Positions 1-12,709 of a stretch of DNA of 64,000 nucleotides are shown one piece after another. The number at the start of each line of letters is the position of its first letter. Within the stretch, counting starts at the first letter, position 1. The DNA lies in NCBI RefSeq assembly GCF_000001735.4, contig NC_003070.9, positions 29,497,971 through 29,561,970 on the forward strand, given 5' to 3'. The notes below the pieces were generated by a model. The model was not told the DNA's origin and did no database searches. It saw nothing but the letters and a program-made list of their open reading frames with translations. This stretch comes from Arabidopsis thaliana (Eukaryota; Streptophyta; Magnoliopsida; Brassicales; Brassicaceae). Made by a program: the position numbers and the translations under genes.

Positions 1-310
1 TCGTCGTTTTTCAGCAAAATTAAAACAAAAGGCGAGTGGAGATATCAACTTTTACAATCCGCTGAAACGTTTATGTTTTATGACTTGGCCCAAACTTCTT
101 CTACTCGAGAGAATATAGCTGGAAATTATAACAGTTACTATCAAAGAAATTGATAAGATTTATTGTTCTCTTTCAAATCTTCACTTCCCTTTAGAAGGGT
201 TCAAACATGAACAAACTAAACGAGTGATCAGAGAATATCAGGAATTACAAATATAATAAAAGCTACGAAAAAACTAATCAGGATCATATAATAAAAACTC
301 AAAATGTGGA
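1..310. other. 3' flank of the polygalacturonase gene
   Basis: AT-rich sequence downstream of the minus-strand polygalacturonase stop codon. It probably holds that gene's 3' UTR and polyadenylation region. No coding segment, RNA gene or repeat was recognised. Confidence 0.6.
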
Positions 311-1736
311 TCACCGGATGCAAGACGGAGGAGAAATCTTGCCACCTATCCAACCGCCAACATTCTCACACACAGAGGTTGCTGGACCGTCTCTCCCACG
401 GTGCACTATGTTAATGTTGAAGAGCTGAACGTTTTTGCAAGGAACATTCTTGCTACATTGCAACTTCACTGCCTCCTTGGCCGTCGACGTTCCCCAAATG
501 TTTTGGAACTTCACGTCTCTTATCTGAATCTTTGAAAAAGACTACAATAAAAAGAAGAAAATCAAATTAGGTCATGTCAAAAAGACTAAAACCTTGTTTC
601 TTGTTAAGGAAGTTACCTGAAAGCTGCACGGTGGATTTGGACAGTATCGTTGATCTATGTTGATTGGGCTTTGGACATCAATCATCTGGAGATTCTTGAA
701 AAGAAAATTCGAAACTAAGTTCGGTTCACCCGGCGAAGGCCATGTCTTGATTCGTACTCCATTACTCGTACCATTAAAGATTGAATTCCTAACAATTAAT
801 CCCTGAACGCTCTTCTCACCTTTAAACTTCCCAAGACTTCCAACGCTGATTCCATGGCCCGGTCCACAGTTGACTTTGTTGATATCCAAATTGAAGGTTC
901 CCGACAAGATAGCGATGCAGTCGTCGCCAGTTGCTATGTCAACGTGGTGGATCTTCATGTGGTTTGATGAACCTATCTTGATTCCATCAGTGTTAGGGCT
1001 ATCTCCGGGAGCCTTAATGTTGACGCGTGTGATATCAAAGTGTTGGACTGAGAAGAAGTTGAGGTGGCCCATTTTGCTATTGATCGATTTGATGCGCGTG
1101 AGTCTCGAGAATCTCACGAACTGGAACCCCATGTTCATCGGTAGAGCCCGGCAATTATGGGTTTGGCGGCAATTGTTGAGTGGCCAAGAGTAGCTTCCTT
1201 GTCCGTCAAGGATGCCGCCGCCTGAAACCGTGAGATAGTCAACGTACCTAAAAATAATCCAGCTGTCTTGTTTGATGGCGTTAGGATCTTTTGGAGCTAA
1301 CAAAGTTCCTTTGATGATGAAACTAATCCGACTTTTACATGGTCCCGTGAAGGCTACAGCACCGAGGTAGAAGGTTCCAAATGGTATATACACTCTAGGT
1401 AATCCTTTCCATTGGCAAGCGTCTTTCCACGCCTTTGTAAATGCCTAAAACGCCAAATCAAGACAATAAGTCAAACATGTGTTAGAATTAATCAACAAAT
1501 TCAGAACATTAATGTTGAATAAGTTGGATCAAAAACAAAACTAGAAATTTCACTACCATAGTATTGTCTGTTTTGCCGTCACCACGAGCACCATAGCTTC
1601 GAACATCGAAGACTTTTCTTCCGACGAGAGCGGCTGAAGGGGCGGCTGAAATGCTACTAGCGACGGCAGCTATGAACAAAATTAAGCTAAAACCGGAGAT
1701 AGTGGACACCATTTCTTTGTTTTTGATAATTGACAA
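311..1736 (-). CDS. Polygalacturonase (glycoside hydrolase family 28), secreted
   Basis: Hydrolyses alpha-1,4-galacturonan of pectin in the cell wall. Three exons: 1736-1557, 1444-617 and 529-311, giving about 408 residues, normal for plant GH28. The N-terminus has a hydrophobic signal peptide (about residues 10-31), then the family start around DVRSYGARGDGKTDNT. The four GH28 signatures are present: NTDG (211-214), GDDC (233-236), GHG (256-258) and RIK (291-293). The catalytic Asp residues and the active-site His are therefore intact. Both introns are GT-AG and phase 0. It probably corresponds to At1g78400. Substrate preference and endo/exo mode cannot be told from sequence. Confidence 0.95.
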
Positions 1737-2309
1737 TGTACAAAAAAAAAGTAGTTATGATTGAGAGAATGATAGTATCGTATTGTGTTCCATCGTATTA
1801 TATACCAGTGCGATCTCTAGACACTTCTATAAGAAACCTACATCAGTGGCTGAAATTTTGGGTTGAAATTTAATGGTTTCGTCAATCATACAGATTGATT
1901 TATTTCTGAATTAATGTGTTTCTATAAGAGTACCAATTGATTTGTTTCTGACTGCTGATATGATTCTAAATTATAACGGTATATTTTAAAAATTCCTTAA
2001 ATATGAGCAGAATAATAGTATATAAGGTAAACTGTTCCAATCTTGTCGAACAATTTGTGGATCAAAATTATCAATAAATTGCTTCTGTACGGATCGATCA
2101 GTGTTTTCGCAGTAATTTAGGTTTCGAATTACAACAACCAAATTGGATCGGTTACCAAAAACAAGTTGTACATACCATAGATAGCATGGAAAATATCACA
2201 CCCGTATTAAATATTTGAATTAAAACCACTAAAAAGTTGTTTATAAGTGTATAGTTGTGTTAGGGCTTGGATAATTTATGTGGGCAATTTGGGTCTGAAT
2301 AACTTTTTA

Positions 2310-2437
2310 GATTAGCCCATGTAGCATAACACCCACCCAACAGAACACGCCACCAAACACCCATATTTTATTTGGGAAATATGGGCTTCACTTTTGTAAC
2401 AAACCCAATAACTTGTGCTACATGGGCTGGGCTAATC
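2310..2437. repeat. Nested inverted repeat (possible MITE remnant)
   Basis: The outer arm gattagcccatgtagca (2310-2326) is matched in inverted orientation at 2416-2437, where the partner carries a five-base extra segment (ctggg). Inside it, cccatattt (2360-2368) pairs with aaatatggg (2377-2385). Nested palindromes in AT-rich intergenic DNA suit a small foldback transposon. No clear terminal target-site duplication was found. Confidence 0.45.
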
Positions 2438-3294
2438 TCAAGACACAACTCTACACGATGTAACAAGCTAAACTCATAGTTTCGAATCTGATTGGAATTT
2501 AATTTTGTAAAGTAAAATATTACGGATTGTTTAAAAAAAAGAAATTGATCTTCGGTGAATTTTTATCTGCTATAAAAACAGAACAATAGTTAATTACTTA
2601 CTTATATTCATTCAAAGTTAAATTCCAAAATGCTGAAACTCAAATGGACATAACTTACCCCAGTCGAAATAGTTAACTATATATTACCGGCGGTAAAAGC
2701 TGAGATAAAATAACTAATCTGTTCAAACTTTGTATATACTTAATTTCAAAGGCGATCAAATAAAAAACAGTCAGGTTCCTGAGTCAAGATTTGTAGTCAA
2801 AACCTTACTCTGATCCGTTATAGCCAAACTTGACTTTCCCTTTGTATGTTCATCAGTCTATTAATATTGATATCAAAACTGTACGTACAATAACGTACTG
2901 CACCAAATTTTATCAACAAACAAAAAATAGACTATACATAATTACGTATCAACTTCTAAAAGTTGTAGTGTAGTGATAAATGATAACGGATTGATTTGTA
3001 TTTACCTTAAGGCTTAAACTGATCCATATATAATTTTATTCTTCATATGAAAATTTTGGTAAAGCCAATATAATTTTTGTGTGGTTGGTAACAACTGAAA
3101 ATAATTAGGGCTATCGCAAAAGTACAACCGTACAATGAACTAATTTGCAATTTCTGAGAAGAATTTTGTTAGTGAAAGTCTGAGTCAACAAAACAAAAAT
3201 TCAGGGAATTGAATGAATGATTGGGTCCCTTTATGAAACTCCCCATGAAACATCGTATGTAACTATCAGTGACTTCTTGTGCATCATGCTGAAC

Positions 3295-3334
3295 TTCTAA
3301 TCTCTTTTTTTTTTTTTTTTTTCTAATCTCTTTT
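3295..3334. repeat. Poly-T insertion with 10-14 bp direct repeats
   Basis: The sequence ttctaatctc occurs at 3295-3304 and again at 3321-3330, separated only by an 18-T tract (3305-3322). Up to four T may also belong to the duplication. This matches a target-site duplication around a pure poly-A tail on the minus strand. Confidence 0.6.
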
Positions 3335-4757
3335 AAATAGTAAAATCTACAAAAATATGATCCATTACTCATTTATATCAATATTTAAAATAAAATAAAA
3401 TCTATATATCAATATAATTCAAGATGCAAACATTTAAAATTTACCTTACAATGATGTGAGTATATGTTACCTCCTATTTTTTATGTTTTAAACCGTATAA
3501 AATTTTCATATGCTGTTGGCTGTGGAAAAAGGGAAAACATGGTTATTAACTAAAAGCCCCATTTGGGATGTTTTGATTAGAAATTTTTATCTTGAAAAAA
3601 TAAACTAAAGCCATTAGTGTTTTCTTTGTCGATGGAAAAAAAAGACATCACCTTTTGAAGAAAAAAATGACATCACCTTACTATTTTCTAGAAGCATAAT
3701 CAAAGACGATTATATTTTGTCATAACGAAATAGTGTGGGGGGACGTGCAAAATTCTACTCACGTGTAAATACTTGGTAAGTTTTCAGTAGTTTTTTCTTA
3801 GGCTGTTTCACGTGATGTAACAGGATTTCATCAAAGAAGGCGTGCTTTGACCCAATCTAATGAAAATACACTATGATTTTTGGTAATTTTAATACTTTTG
3901 ATGGTGATAGTGATATATAAATTTTAATGTTTGGTCCTTCAAGGCTGCTAGATTTTATTAACGGTCAACATGTCTTAATGATCAAAGGTCCTATCTATGC
4001 ACAAAGCCATGTGCTTTTCGATTGATCTCAGTAAATGTTGAATGATTGTTGCTTTGTATAACAAATAGTTACCTTGTTTAATATTCTCAACAATAGGTTA
4101 TAAAAATAATTATATGTAGTTAATCTTTGATTTTAAATAATTACTATTAAGTTATTTTCTTGCAGTTTCAAAATTGTTTTAAGTTTACCGTTGCTGTTAA
4201 ATTCTAAAGAATATACAGAATGCAGTAATTGTTTCATCAACAGATGTATAAAAAGTCTTTAATTAGTCAAAAAAATTCTTCATTCATAAAATTCATTGGT
4301 AAGCATTTCTAGACTAGAGCCGTAAATATTTTCGGCCAATATAATAATTAGGAAAATATTTATTAGGAATTCAACGAATATGATAAAAAACGTTGGTCGT
4401 CGAAAATGTATCATGACGTCAGGAAGAAAAAAAACAAGAAAAAAATAGGTCGTCACATATGTTTTCATGTAGGACAAGATTACGATTATAAAATCGTTTC
4501 AAAAAGAATACGAAAAAATTTACTTGAATGAGTCACTTCAGTACCCCACAGAGATTATATCTTTCTCTCTTTAATCTCTCTATAAATACCTAAGTATGCA
4601 ACTATGCATATAAATCTACAAAACATCTGAACACCCAAAGACACAGGAAGAGAGCTAAAGCTGATATATACTAAGTACTAAGATCATTTGATCAACCTAA
4701 TCATCAACACCACAAAATTTTCTTTTCTTGTTTCTCTAATCGATTAATTTAGTAATA

Positions 4758-5084
4758 ATGTCTGGAAGAGGGAAAGTGAAATCGGAGCCGATGAAGGTTG
4801 TGTTCATTAACACACAGTATGTTGAGACAGATGCTCGTAGCTTCAAGACCGTTGTTCAAGAACTCACCGGTAAGAACGCCATCGTCGCCGCCGGTCCTTT
4901 TGATTCGCCCTCTGCTTTCGACGGCCGTTGTTACGATGGCGGTAGTAAAATCGGTGAAGATACCAGACAGCTCCACGGCGGTGGCGGCGGAGGAGGACGA
5001 ATGGGGACGACGACGGAGTTCGATAGATTATTCAAAGAGATGCCTCACATGGAAGAATTGTATAAACTATGGTCAGAATATTGA
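4758..5084 (+). CDS. VQ10: VQ-motif protein (WRKY partner)
   Basis: Intronless gene of 108 residues. The VQ core FxxxVQxLTG is present as FKTVVQELTG (29-38). This motif binds the C-terminal WRKY domain of group I and IIc WRKY factors. A glycine run (residues 75-81) and an acidic, hydrophobic C-terminus follow. VQ proteins are nuclear cofactors of stress and defence transcription. A TATA-like box lies about 180 bp upstream of the ATG. The best match from memory is At1g78410, VQ10, reported to act with WRKY8; that link is knowledge of the family, not visible here. Confidence 0.93.
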   Translation: MSGRGKVKSEPMKVVFINTQYVETDARSFKTVVQELTGKNAIVAAGPFDSPSAFDGRCYDGGSKIGEDTRQLHGGGGGGGRMGTTTEFDRLFKEMPHMEELYKLWSEY

Positions 5085-6578
5085 GTCATTAATAATTTCT
5101 GTGCAATGATTTTTAAATCATTCGTTTTCTTCCAAAATCTTTTCTTTTTTATCTAATGAGATAATGTTGTTGTTGATTTGATTTAATCATCTTAACTGGA
5201 TCGTCACTCTTGAGATTAGGTCCAATAACGAATGTTGTGTTTTGGAAAGTAATTATGAGTTACCTTTCAGTACGGCCCATGTCTCCGAATTTTAAACGGG
5301 CTTATTATAGCTTTCATATGTTGTTTAAAAGGACCATGAAGCCCAAGTATATGCGAGATTAATACTTGGTTCTCTTATTTTCTGTGTATTTGGGTTTTAG
5401 AACCAATTATCAAAACAAGAAGTGTGAGTGTGTGACAAAGGCATTGAAAGCGACTAGCAGATTAAGAAGTCAGGCCTCAACTATGGGCTTTTCTCTATGG
5501 GGCGTCTTTGCTACCCAAGTCCAACTAGGTATTACTTTTTTTTCCATATTTTTTATATATTTATATTTCATGTTTTTCTTTTCTTGCAAAATAATGTTTT
5601 TAACTAAAAGAATTTTGATTTCACTAAAATTAGTAATTTCACTAAAAACTGTTTAATTCTTGTGACTATTTCACAATTTTTAGAATCCAACATGCGATAC
5701 AGTTCACAACAACCAAATGAAGCATTATATGAACTAATCTTCTTGTGTTTATATATAAAACAGGTTTTTGTGTAAGTGCGTAAATGGCTGAGGCAAATAG
5801 CAACAAAACTCATGGTTAACCTTCTCTAACCAACCTTAACCAATTTTGTGTTGGGTGAACCATTTCCTTTCATCAACCCAAAACACACTCACGATTTTAA
5901 TCGTCTCATCTACAATTCTTGTTTTATTTAACGTTCTTTCTTAATCTAGCTTTCTGGTAGTTATTTTCAGGGTTTTTTCTGGTATATAGTTGGGTTGATT
6001 CAACGATTATCCGAAACATTATACGTCAACATACAATACAAGTCTATTAAAAATTATTAGCTAATAGAAGTAGAACCTACTAAGCTATATTGTCGTCAAC
6101 AAGAACCATTTTTAAATTCAATTAAATATAACATTAACGCCGACTAATCTAGTTTATGAAATATCACCAAAACTTTGAACACATAATGAGTCTCGTAACA
6201 CACCAAAGATACTAACTTCTTTATTTTTTTCCATTAATAAATTTGATGGTAAATTACGAATATTGGACTATACAATTATGCAAATGCGACAAACAAAGAT
6301 ACAATTAAAGAATAAAATGTTAAAAAAGACATTATTCTGATCCAACTCGGTGCTTAAGACAAAACCGCCTTCACAAGATTTCGTATATTCTAATCCTTTT
6401 TTGGTCAACAAACAAAAAAAAACATAAATAAACGTAACGACGTCGTTTTACACGAAAATGAAAAACACACGCGAAGAAAGAAGCGCGTGGAGAGGAAGAA
6501 AGAAGCAAAGAGTTGGATTCTTTGGCTCGTCTCTTACTCCATCGTTTCCTGTTCCCTTTTAGCTTCTCCACATCATCA

Positions 6579-6617
<39 letters not shown>

Positions 6618-7307
6618 GAGATTTTTCCGTCGAAATATTAAAAAGAAATTTGCAGATACAGAACTTGTTCTAATCTCTCTCTGTTTTTTTTCCCTATGAA
6701 TTTTATATAATACGAAAGAGACACACAACACTGTATTATCTTTGCTTCTCTCTTCTCTCTCTTTCTATCTCTACAGAGTAAAGTTCTGATCGTGTCTCTT
6801 ATCGTTTACCCAAAAACCCTTGTTTGATCTCTCGTCTCTTGTTTTCTTCTGCCCTCGAAGTTTTCAGGTTTCTTTCTTCTCCGATTTATCCTTCTTTTTC
6901 CGTACTTTTTTATCAGAACTTGTAGGGTTTCTTCTGTTTCAATTCGTGGAATATTTTGCAACTTCGATACGTAAATTACGTAATTAGGGTTTGATAATGT
7001 TTTATGTAACCAGCCCCGAATTGAATTAGTTCCAAAGTTAGGGTTTTTCTCTCTCAAATTAGGGTTTTGCCCCAATTGTGTTCTTATATTGAATTTACCA
7101 TTTGCGCAGGTTATGTGGTGGAGGTTGTTTCCAATTTAAAGTATGTACCTTTAGGTTAGAAATTAGGCTTATTTGTTTCTCCAGTGGGTTTCATTGTAGA
7201 AACAAATTGAATTTTAGGTGTTAATGTGAGATTAGGAAACAGAATCTCTGCTTTTAACAAGGTAATAGGAGAATAGGGTTTAGTAGAAGAAAGGTTAAAA
7301 CTTTGTG
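5085..7307. promoter_or_regulatory. VQ 3' flank, DA2 promoter and leader
   Basis: Holds the VQ 3' UTR and the DA2 promoter and leader. The palindrome aacgacgtcgtt, with an ACGT core, lies near 6434. A long TC microsatellite (6582-6614) and pyrimidine-rich leader sequence follow. Possible 5'-UTR intron signals are a donor after ttttcag near 6866 and an acceptor after ttgcgcag near 7110. The 96-codon frame at 5366-5656 has no recognisable motif and was not called. Confidence 0.5.
6582..6614. repeat. (TC)16 microsatellite in the DA2 leader region
   Basis: An uninterrupted run of about 16 TC dinucleotides just upstream of or within the probable DA2 transcription start region. Pyrimidine-rich tracts are common in plant 5' UTRs and core promoters. 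Confidence 0.9.
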
Positions 7308-9302
7308 ATGGGTAATAAGTTGGGAAGGAAGAGGCAAGTGGTGGAAGAAAGGTATACAAAGCCTCAAGGTTTGTATGTGAATAAAGATGTCGACGTTAAA
7401 AAGCTCAGAAAACTGATTGTGGAGTCTAAGCTTGCTCCTTGCTATCCTGGAGACGATGAAAGCTGTCATGATCTTGAAGAATGTCCAATTTGTTTTCTGG
7501 TTTGTGAATTTCTCTCAGTCTCTGTAACTACTACATTCTTGTCATGTAAGATCTAACTTTGTGATATTTGCTTCTTGTGTTTCTAGTACTATCCTAGCCT
7601 CAATAGATCAAGATGTTGCATGAAAAGCATTTGTACAGGTAACACATTCAATAACACTTTAGCTTCTTTGTTCTATTCATGTTTCCATTTCATTTGACAT
7701 GGCATTCTTTGTTCATTTGTTGCAGAGTGTTTTTTGCAAATGAAGAATCCTAATTCAGCTCGGCCTACTCAGTATCCTTCATTTTAAATCCTTTGCATAA
7801 GCTTTTAGGGGCTTCTTTAACATTTGGCTTAATGTTTGAGAAAATTTCTTATTAATTTGATGGGTTTTTTCCCTTTTGTGTCCTCCTTGACATTTATGAG
7901 GTGCCCTTTTTGTAAAACTCCCAACTATGCTGTCGAGTATCGTGGAGTCAAGTCAAAGGAGGAAAAGGGCATTGAACAAGTTGTAAGTCTTAAAATTTCC
8001 ACACAACATAACTTTTTTCTAGATAAGCTTTGATGAAATGGTGCTTTACTCAAGTGGTATATTCTGTCACTGTATCTTTTTGCAGGAAGAGCAACGGGTA
8101 ATAGAAGCCAAAATAAGGATGAGGCAGAAAGAAATGCAGGATGATGAAGAGAAAATGCAGAAACGTCTTGAATCATGTTCCTCTAGCACAAGCGCAATGA
8201 CTGGCGAGATGGAATATGGTTCAACTTCAGGTCGGTTTATTTTTACTGCAAGAACGTGTTAAATCTTCCATCAGGAACAAACAAAGGCGGTTTTGACAGG
8301 CTTCCTTTTTGTCCCTTGGTTTGCAGCCATATCTTATAACTCCCTCATGGATGACGGGGAAATTGCTCCATCGCAGAACGCATCTGTTGTTAGACAACAT
8401 TCCCGCCCGCGAGGAAACAGGTCTGTCTTTCCATTGGCTGCTCTGTTTTTTTTTTTTGTCAACTTCATATATGGAGTAATGTAGTAGTTGTAACCATGAA
8501 ATTTCTGAATTACAATGACACCGTGATTAGACTTTTTTTGTTTTGTTTTTTGGAGCTAAGTGATATGAACACAGATTCACTTAGAAATGAAGAGTGATTC
8601 ATATATTTGATTTGTCTATAAACTCTTCAGGGAGGATGAGGTTGACGTTGACCTTGAGGAATTGATGGTCATGGAAGCAATATGGCTCTCTGTTCAGGTA
8701 AAATTATTTGTTTGTATAACTTTTGATATTAAATTTTTCAGTTCTCTCATAGCTTTTTAAACTGATTCTAACAGGAAACAGGGACGCAGAGAAATTCAGC
8801 TTCAGGGGAAATTACCTCTTCTAGGCAGTATGTAACAGATAATCATAGTTATGTTTCTTCACCACCACGAGTGACTCCAATCGTAGAACCAGCAACACCG
8901 TCTTCATCATCTGGTGGGCTTTCTTGTGCAATCTCCGCACTTGCTGAACGCCAAATGGTTGGCGAATCCTCCAGTCACAATCATAATCACAATGTCAACG
9001 TTTCTTCATACAGTATGCTTCCCGGAAATTGTGACAGTTACTACGACATAGAACAAGAGGTAGATGGCATAGACAACCATCATCATCATCGTCATCATTA
9101 CGAGATGGGAGAAACAGGAAGCAGCAACAGCTATGTAAGTTCTTACATGACAGGCGAGGGCTTCCACAACTTTCCTCCTCCTCCACCTCTGGTCATTGTT
9201 CCAGAGAGTTTTGAGGAACAGATGATGATGGCTATGGCTGTGTCTATGGCAGAGGTTCATGCCACGACGACATGTGCACCAACTGAAGTTACCTGGCAAT
9301 AA
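7308..9302 (+). CDS. DA2: RING-type E3 ubiquitin ligase DA2 (organ and seed size)
   Basis: Limits organ and seed size; DA2 is known to ubiquitinate and activate the peptidase DA1. Eight coding exons: 7308-7499, 7587-7638, 7726-7771, 7901-7982, 8086-8230, 8327-8420, 8631-8697 and 8775-9302, giving about 401 residues. The start [10 protein letters not shown] is the first ATG of the frame. The RING-type domain begins at Cys59-x2-Cys62, continues through the CC pair at 74-75 and CTEC, and ends in CPFCKT. An acidic, Gln-rich helical stretch ([20 protein letters not shown]) and a low-complexity tail with His-rich clusters (HNHNHN and DNHHHHRHH) follow. Symbol assigned from the RING sequence and position, as At1g78420. 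Confidence 0.95.
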
Positions 9303-11634
9303 ATAGGATAATAATGGAAACTCATGGGTCTGAATCTGATGATGATTATAACTTCATTCATATATGTCTGTTCCTATAGGAAGAAAGAAAAGAAACGAAA
9401 TGATTTCCAGTTTTAATAGAAAAAGGTTGGGTTGTGTTACAGCTTCTTTAATTCTTTGTGGTTCTTCTTTTTCAATCTGCATTGACAAAAAATTTGAAGA
9501 TCACTTGTTTTGTGTCTCTTTGATTGCAAATTTCTAAATGGAGAAGAGAAGGTCAAAGTTGGTGATTGTTGACCAAAGCAGTAATTAGGGGTTTAGGGTT
9601 CTAGAGTCGGCTTTTGTCAACATATATGTCTTCTAGAGTCTTTGTATGGGTTCGTTATAAGATGGAAATTATAAAAGATAATTAATGGATTATGATTTAT
9701 GACTAGCAGCTAACTAATTTTCAACATTTAATATCTTGATTTGAGCAGCTAATGTTTGTGTTAGTGTGTCTTATGGGGTTTCTTACTTTCTTCTATGAAT
9801 TTATGTTCGAAAAAGAGAATAATGGACCTCTAATTTCACAACTCCCAAAACTCAGTATCTTGATTTTTTTTGTTCTTTTGGGTACTGATTGATATGTAGT
9901 ACTCTTATTAGTTACTTGAATTATCAACAACATCATCATAAAAAGAACCAAAAGTTAAAGGTAGATGCTACTTACAATCAAAAATCATAGTGGCGCTGAA
10001 TTTTACTTACAATTTGCTCTGTACTATTTTCAATTGTCAACTTTTACTTTATACTACAAAAATGTAGTGAGTGATTAATGTTATGTAAAAAACATAAATA
10101 GATAGTTGGCACATAAAAGTGAAATAAAAATAATTAGTAGTGATTGATATTTCATCTTGAACACAGATTGTTACGGGGTTTTGTTTTTCAACATTGTGTA
10201 TGGGTTTCTTTAATATAAAGCTTGAATGTTGTACATTATATCCATTTTCATATAGTAGTGTTATGATATTTACCATTAGGAATCCCAAATTTGAAGTACA
10301 ATGAAACATTGAAACCTAAAATAATAGATATAAAAATGGGTATATTCATACATTAAGCTTAACATATATCAATATATTGGTTTACGGTTTTATAAAGTAA
10401 AAAAAATAAAAAGAGAACGATTGGAATATAAAAAGAAGAAGAGAAACTAAAAGAAAAGAGTTTGAACTTTGTTGAAACCGACAAAAAGAAAGAAACAATG
10501 TCAGACCGATTGATAAGGGTACCCACACATGCGTGTAATAAATTATTTATCTCTTAAACCATTTTTTGTCTTTATAAATAGAAGTAACATGATTTGATTC
10601 AAAATTTTATATTTAGCTCGTATGTTAGGTTTAGGGTTCTTAACTTCTTGTGTAATTGCCTTGTTTCCCATTTTTTGGCTGTCGTTTACGCCAAATTTTG
10701 TACTACATTTTGTGAAATTCAGTAGAAATCCGTTAGAATTTTTTTTAAAAAAACCTCCAATGAACGAAGGAATTGGTACAATTTGGCAACTTTTATAATC
10801 AAATCATGCAAAGATACGGAATCTTAATGTAGTAAAAGATAATTAAAAACAAAACATTATGATTACATGTAAATGTGGGACATCACCCTCCAAGACATGT
10901 AAATTACACTTTTGTCCTTTATCTTCCCCCAAAGGTCATTCACTTTCACCAGCTTTATTTCAAATCTTCCAACGTCTACTTTTTCAATATCTCTCTGCTT
11001 CTTGAATTGAGAGTCTCTCTCTCTGGACATAAAGCTACGACCTCTCTTTTCTCCACATTTTGGGTTTTCTTGTCTTCGTGTTCTTGTTTCTATCAACAAA
11101 ATTAATCACACCAGCAGCATATTCAAAAACAATTTCCTCTTTGTCCTTCTTTATTATTTCTCTGCTTGCATTACTTGTTAAGACTATATCGCAATCATTC
11201 TTCGTATTCAATTCCACAGGTGAAACCCCAGAAAGTACTCTACATTATCCTCAAGGTTAGTTTCTACAATTAGACCAACCCATTTACTTATGTGTGTATG
11301 CAAGATAAGAAACTTTTCCTCAAGAGAAATCTGATTCAAGTCTTGGTGAAAGATTGAAGTTTGTTATCTTAGATCTTCTAAAGCGTTTGGTGAAAGATTG
11401 AAGTTTGTTATCTTAGATCTTCTAAAGCGTTTTTGAGTAAAAGCAAAAGCAATGTGTTGTTATATCTCACTTGTGTCTGGTTTGACTCCAATAGTGGAAT
11501 CTGTTTAAGAGTTTCTCACTCTCACTTAGTGGCGCGTGGCTTACCAGTTCATATATCTGCTTTATTCTGAGGAATGTTTTCGTTTTCATCAGATCATTAA
11601 CCTTTGGAGAGTCAGCAACTTTGCATAAATCAGA
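9303..11634. promoter_or_regulatory. DA2 3' flank and promoter/5' UTR of the ROP-interactive gene
   Basis: AT-rich sequence. The last 600 bases look like a leader: pyrimidine-rich sequence from about 10980, a possible 5'-UTR donor after tcaag at 11255, and an acceptor at ttttcatcag (11592). That candidate intron contains a perfect 44-bp tandem duplication (11343-11430). No coding frame of substance was seen from 9303 to 10900. Confidence 0.5.
11343..11430. repeat. Perfect 44-bp tandem duplication
   Basis: Two adjacent copies (11343-11386 and 11387-11430) starting ttggtgaaagattg and ending taaagcg are identical over 44 bp. They lie in the probable 5'-UTR intron of the downstream gene, which points to a recent duplication. 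Confidence 0.95.
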
Positions 11635-12709
11635 ATGCCAAAACCAAGGTTAGGGTTTTACTTCAATTCTTGATGAAAAATGTGATTTAGATTTTTCTTG
11701 TTGTTAGTCTCTATGATCTGATATGTGTCTTCTTTGATCTGTGAGTAGTATTAGAGGTTCAGAGTTGCCTCAGAGGCAATCTCCTAGGCTAAGGACATCA
11801 CTGTTGTCCACTTCCTCTGATCCGCATCACCTCAGCCGTCCGATTACAGACCGGAGTCCAAAGCTCGGCCTTGACCGTAGATCTCCAAGGAGTGGTGGGC
11901 CTCATACAGATCCGCTGAGTCAGAAGAAGCTTGGAAGTCGCATCTCTGGCTTGGAGTCACAGCTAGGACAAGCCCAAGAAGAGTTGAGATTGCTCAAACA
12001 GCAGTTGGCTAAAGCCGAGGCTGCCAAGAAACGTGCTCAAGAAGAGCTTCATAGGAAGAAATCCAAGAAACCGAACACTCCTGCTCCGGAGAGAGATGAC
12101 ATTCCTGGAGATGGACATCAAGAGACAGATGTGTTCGAGGTTCTTGATGAGAAAGCAAAAGAAAGTGAGAAGACGAAGAATGATGAATTGGCTTCTAAGG
12201 AAGACCAAATCAATGTATTGAAAGCTAGATTATATGACTTGGAGAAAGAAAGGGTATCACTTAGCGAGGAGAATGAGACCTTGAAGGATCAGTTGAAGAA
12301 GACGGATACGGAAATGTCCTGCGCAAAGGCGAAAGAGGATGAGATAGCTTCAAAGGTGAGTCAGATTGGGGAAGAATTGGAAGAAAGCAATGAGACCACA
12401 GCGAAGCTAAAGAAGAAGCTCGAATCCGTGGAAGAAGCAAAAGAGACTCTAGAAGCTGAGATGAAGAAGCTGAAGGTCCAAACAGAGCAGTGGAGGAAAG
12501 CAGCAGATGCTGCAGCTGCGGTTTTATCTGGAGGGGTTGAGATGAATGGTCGGTTCTCAGAGCAGTGTGGGTCAATGGAGAAGCATTTTGCAGGCAGGTT
12601 TGTCGGATCACCGGGAATGGCTGATGATTCGGATGACGGGTCTGGGAAGAGGAAAAGTTCTGGGAAGAAGATGTTCGGTGACTTATGGAAGAAGAAAGGG
12701 CAGAAATGA
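11635..12709 (+). CDS. ICR4: ROP-interactive partner / interactor of constitutive active ROP (coiled coil)
   Basis: Scaffold that links active ROP GTPases to effectors and microtubules in cell polarity. Two coding exons: a 14-nt first exon (11635-11648, encoding MPKP plus two bases) and 11749-12709, giving 324 residues. The N-terminal family signature SIRGSELPQRQSPR is present, then a long Glu/Lys-rich coiled coil (about residues 65-270) and the C-terminal basic block KKMFGDLWKKKGQK, as in ICR/RIP proteins. The tiny first exon is inferred from frame continuity and the AG|gt donor. The locus is probably At1g78430; RIP and ICR numbering differs between naming schemes, so the symbol is less sure than the family. 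Confidence 0.92.

Larger units (their letters stand above)
1737..4757. other. Intergenic region between divergent polygalacturonase and VQ genes
   Basis: About 3 kb of AT-rich DNA holding both promoters. A palindrome-rich block lies at 2310-2437, and two short poly-A/T insertions with flanking direct repeats lie at 3295-3334 and 3644-3679 (separate entries). A TATA-like ctctataaatac near 4577 suits the VQ gene. No convincing coding segment was seen. Confidence 0.6.

Noticed and set aside
5366-5656. 96-codon plus-strand frame downstream of the VQ gene
   Set aside because: Low-complexity Phe/Tyr-rich translation of AT-rich DNA, no motif and no splice partners.
10049-10309. 86-codon minus-strand frame
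   Set aside because: AT-rich chance frame in the DA2 3' flank with no motif.
12261-12611. 116-codon minus-strand frame over the ROP-interactive gene
   Set aside because: The composition mirrors the Glu/Lys-rich coiled coil on the other strand; no independent signals.
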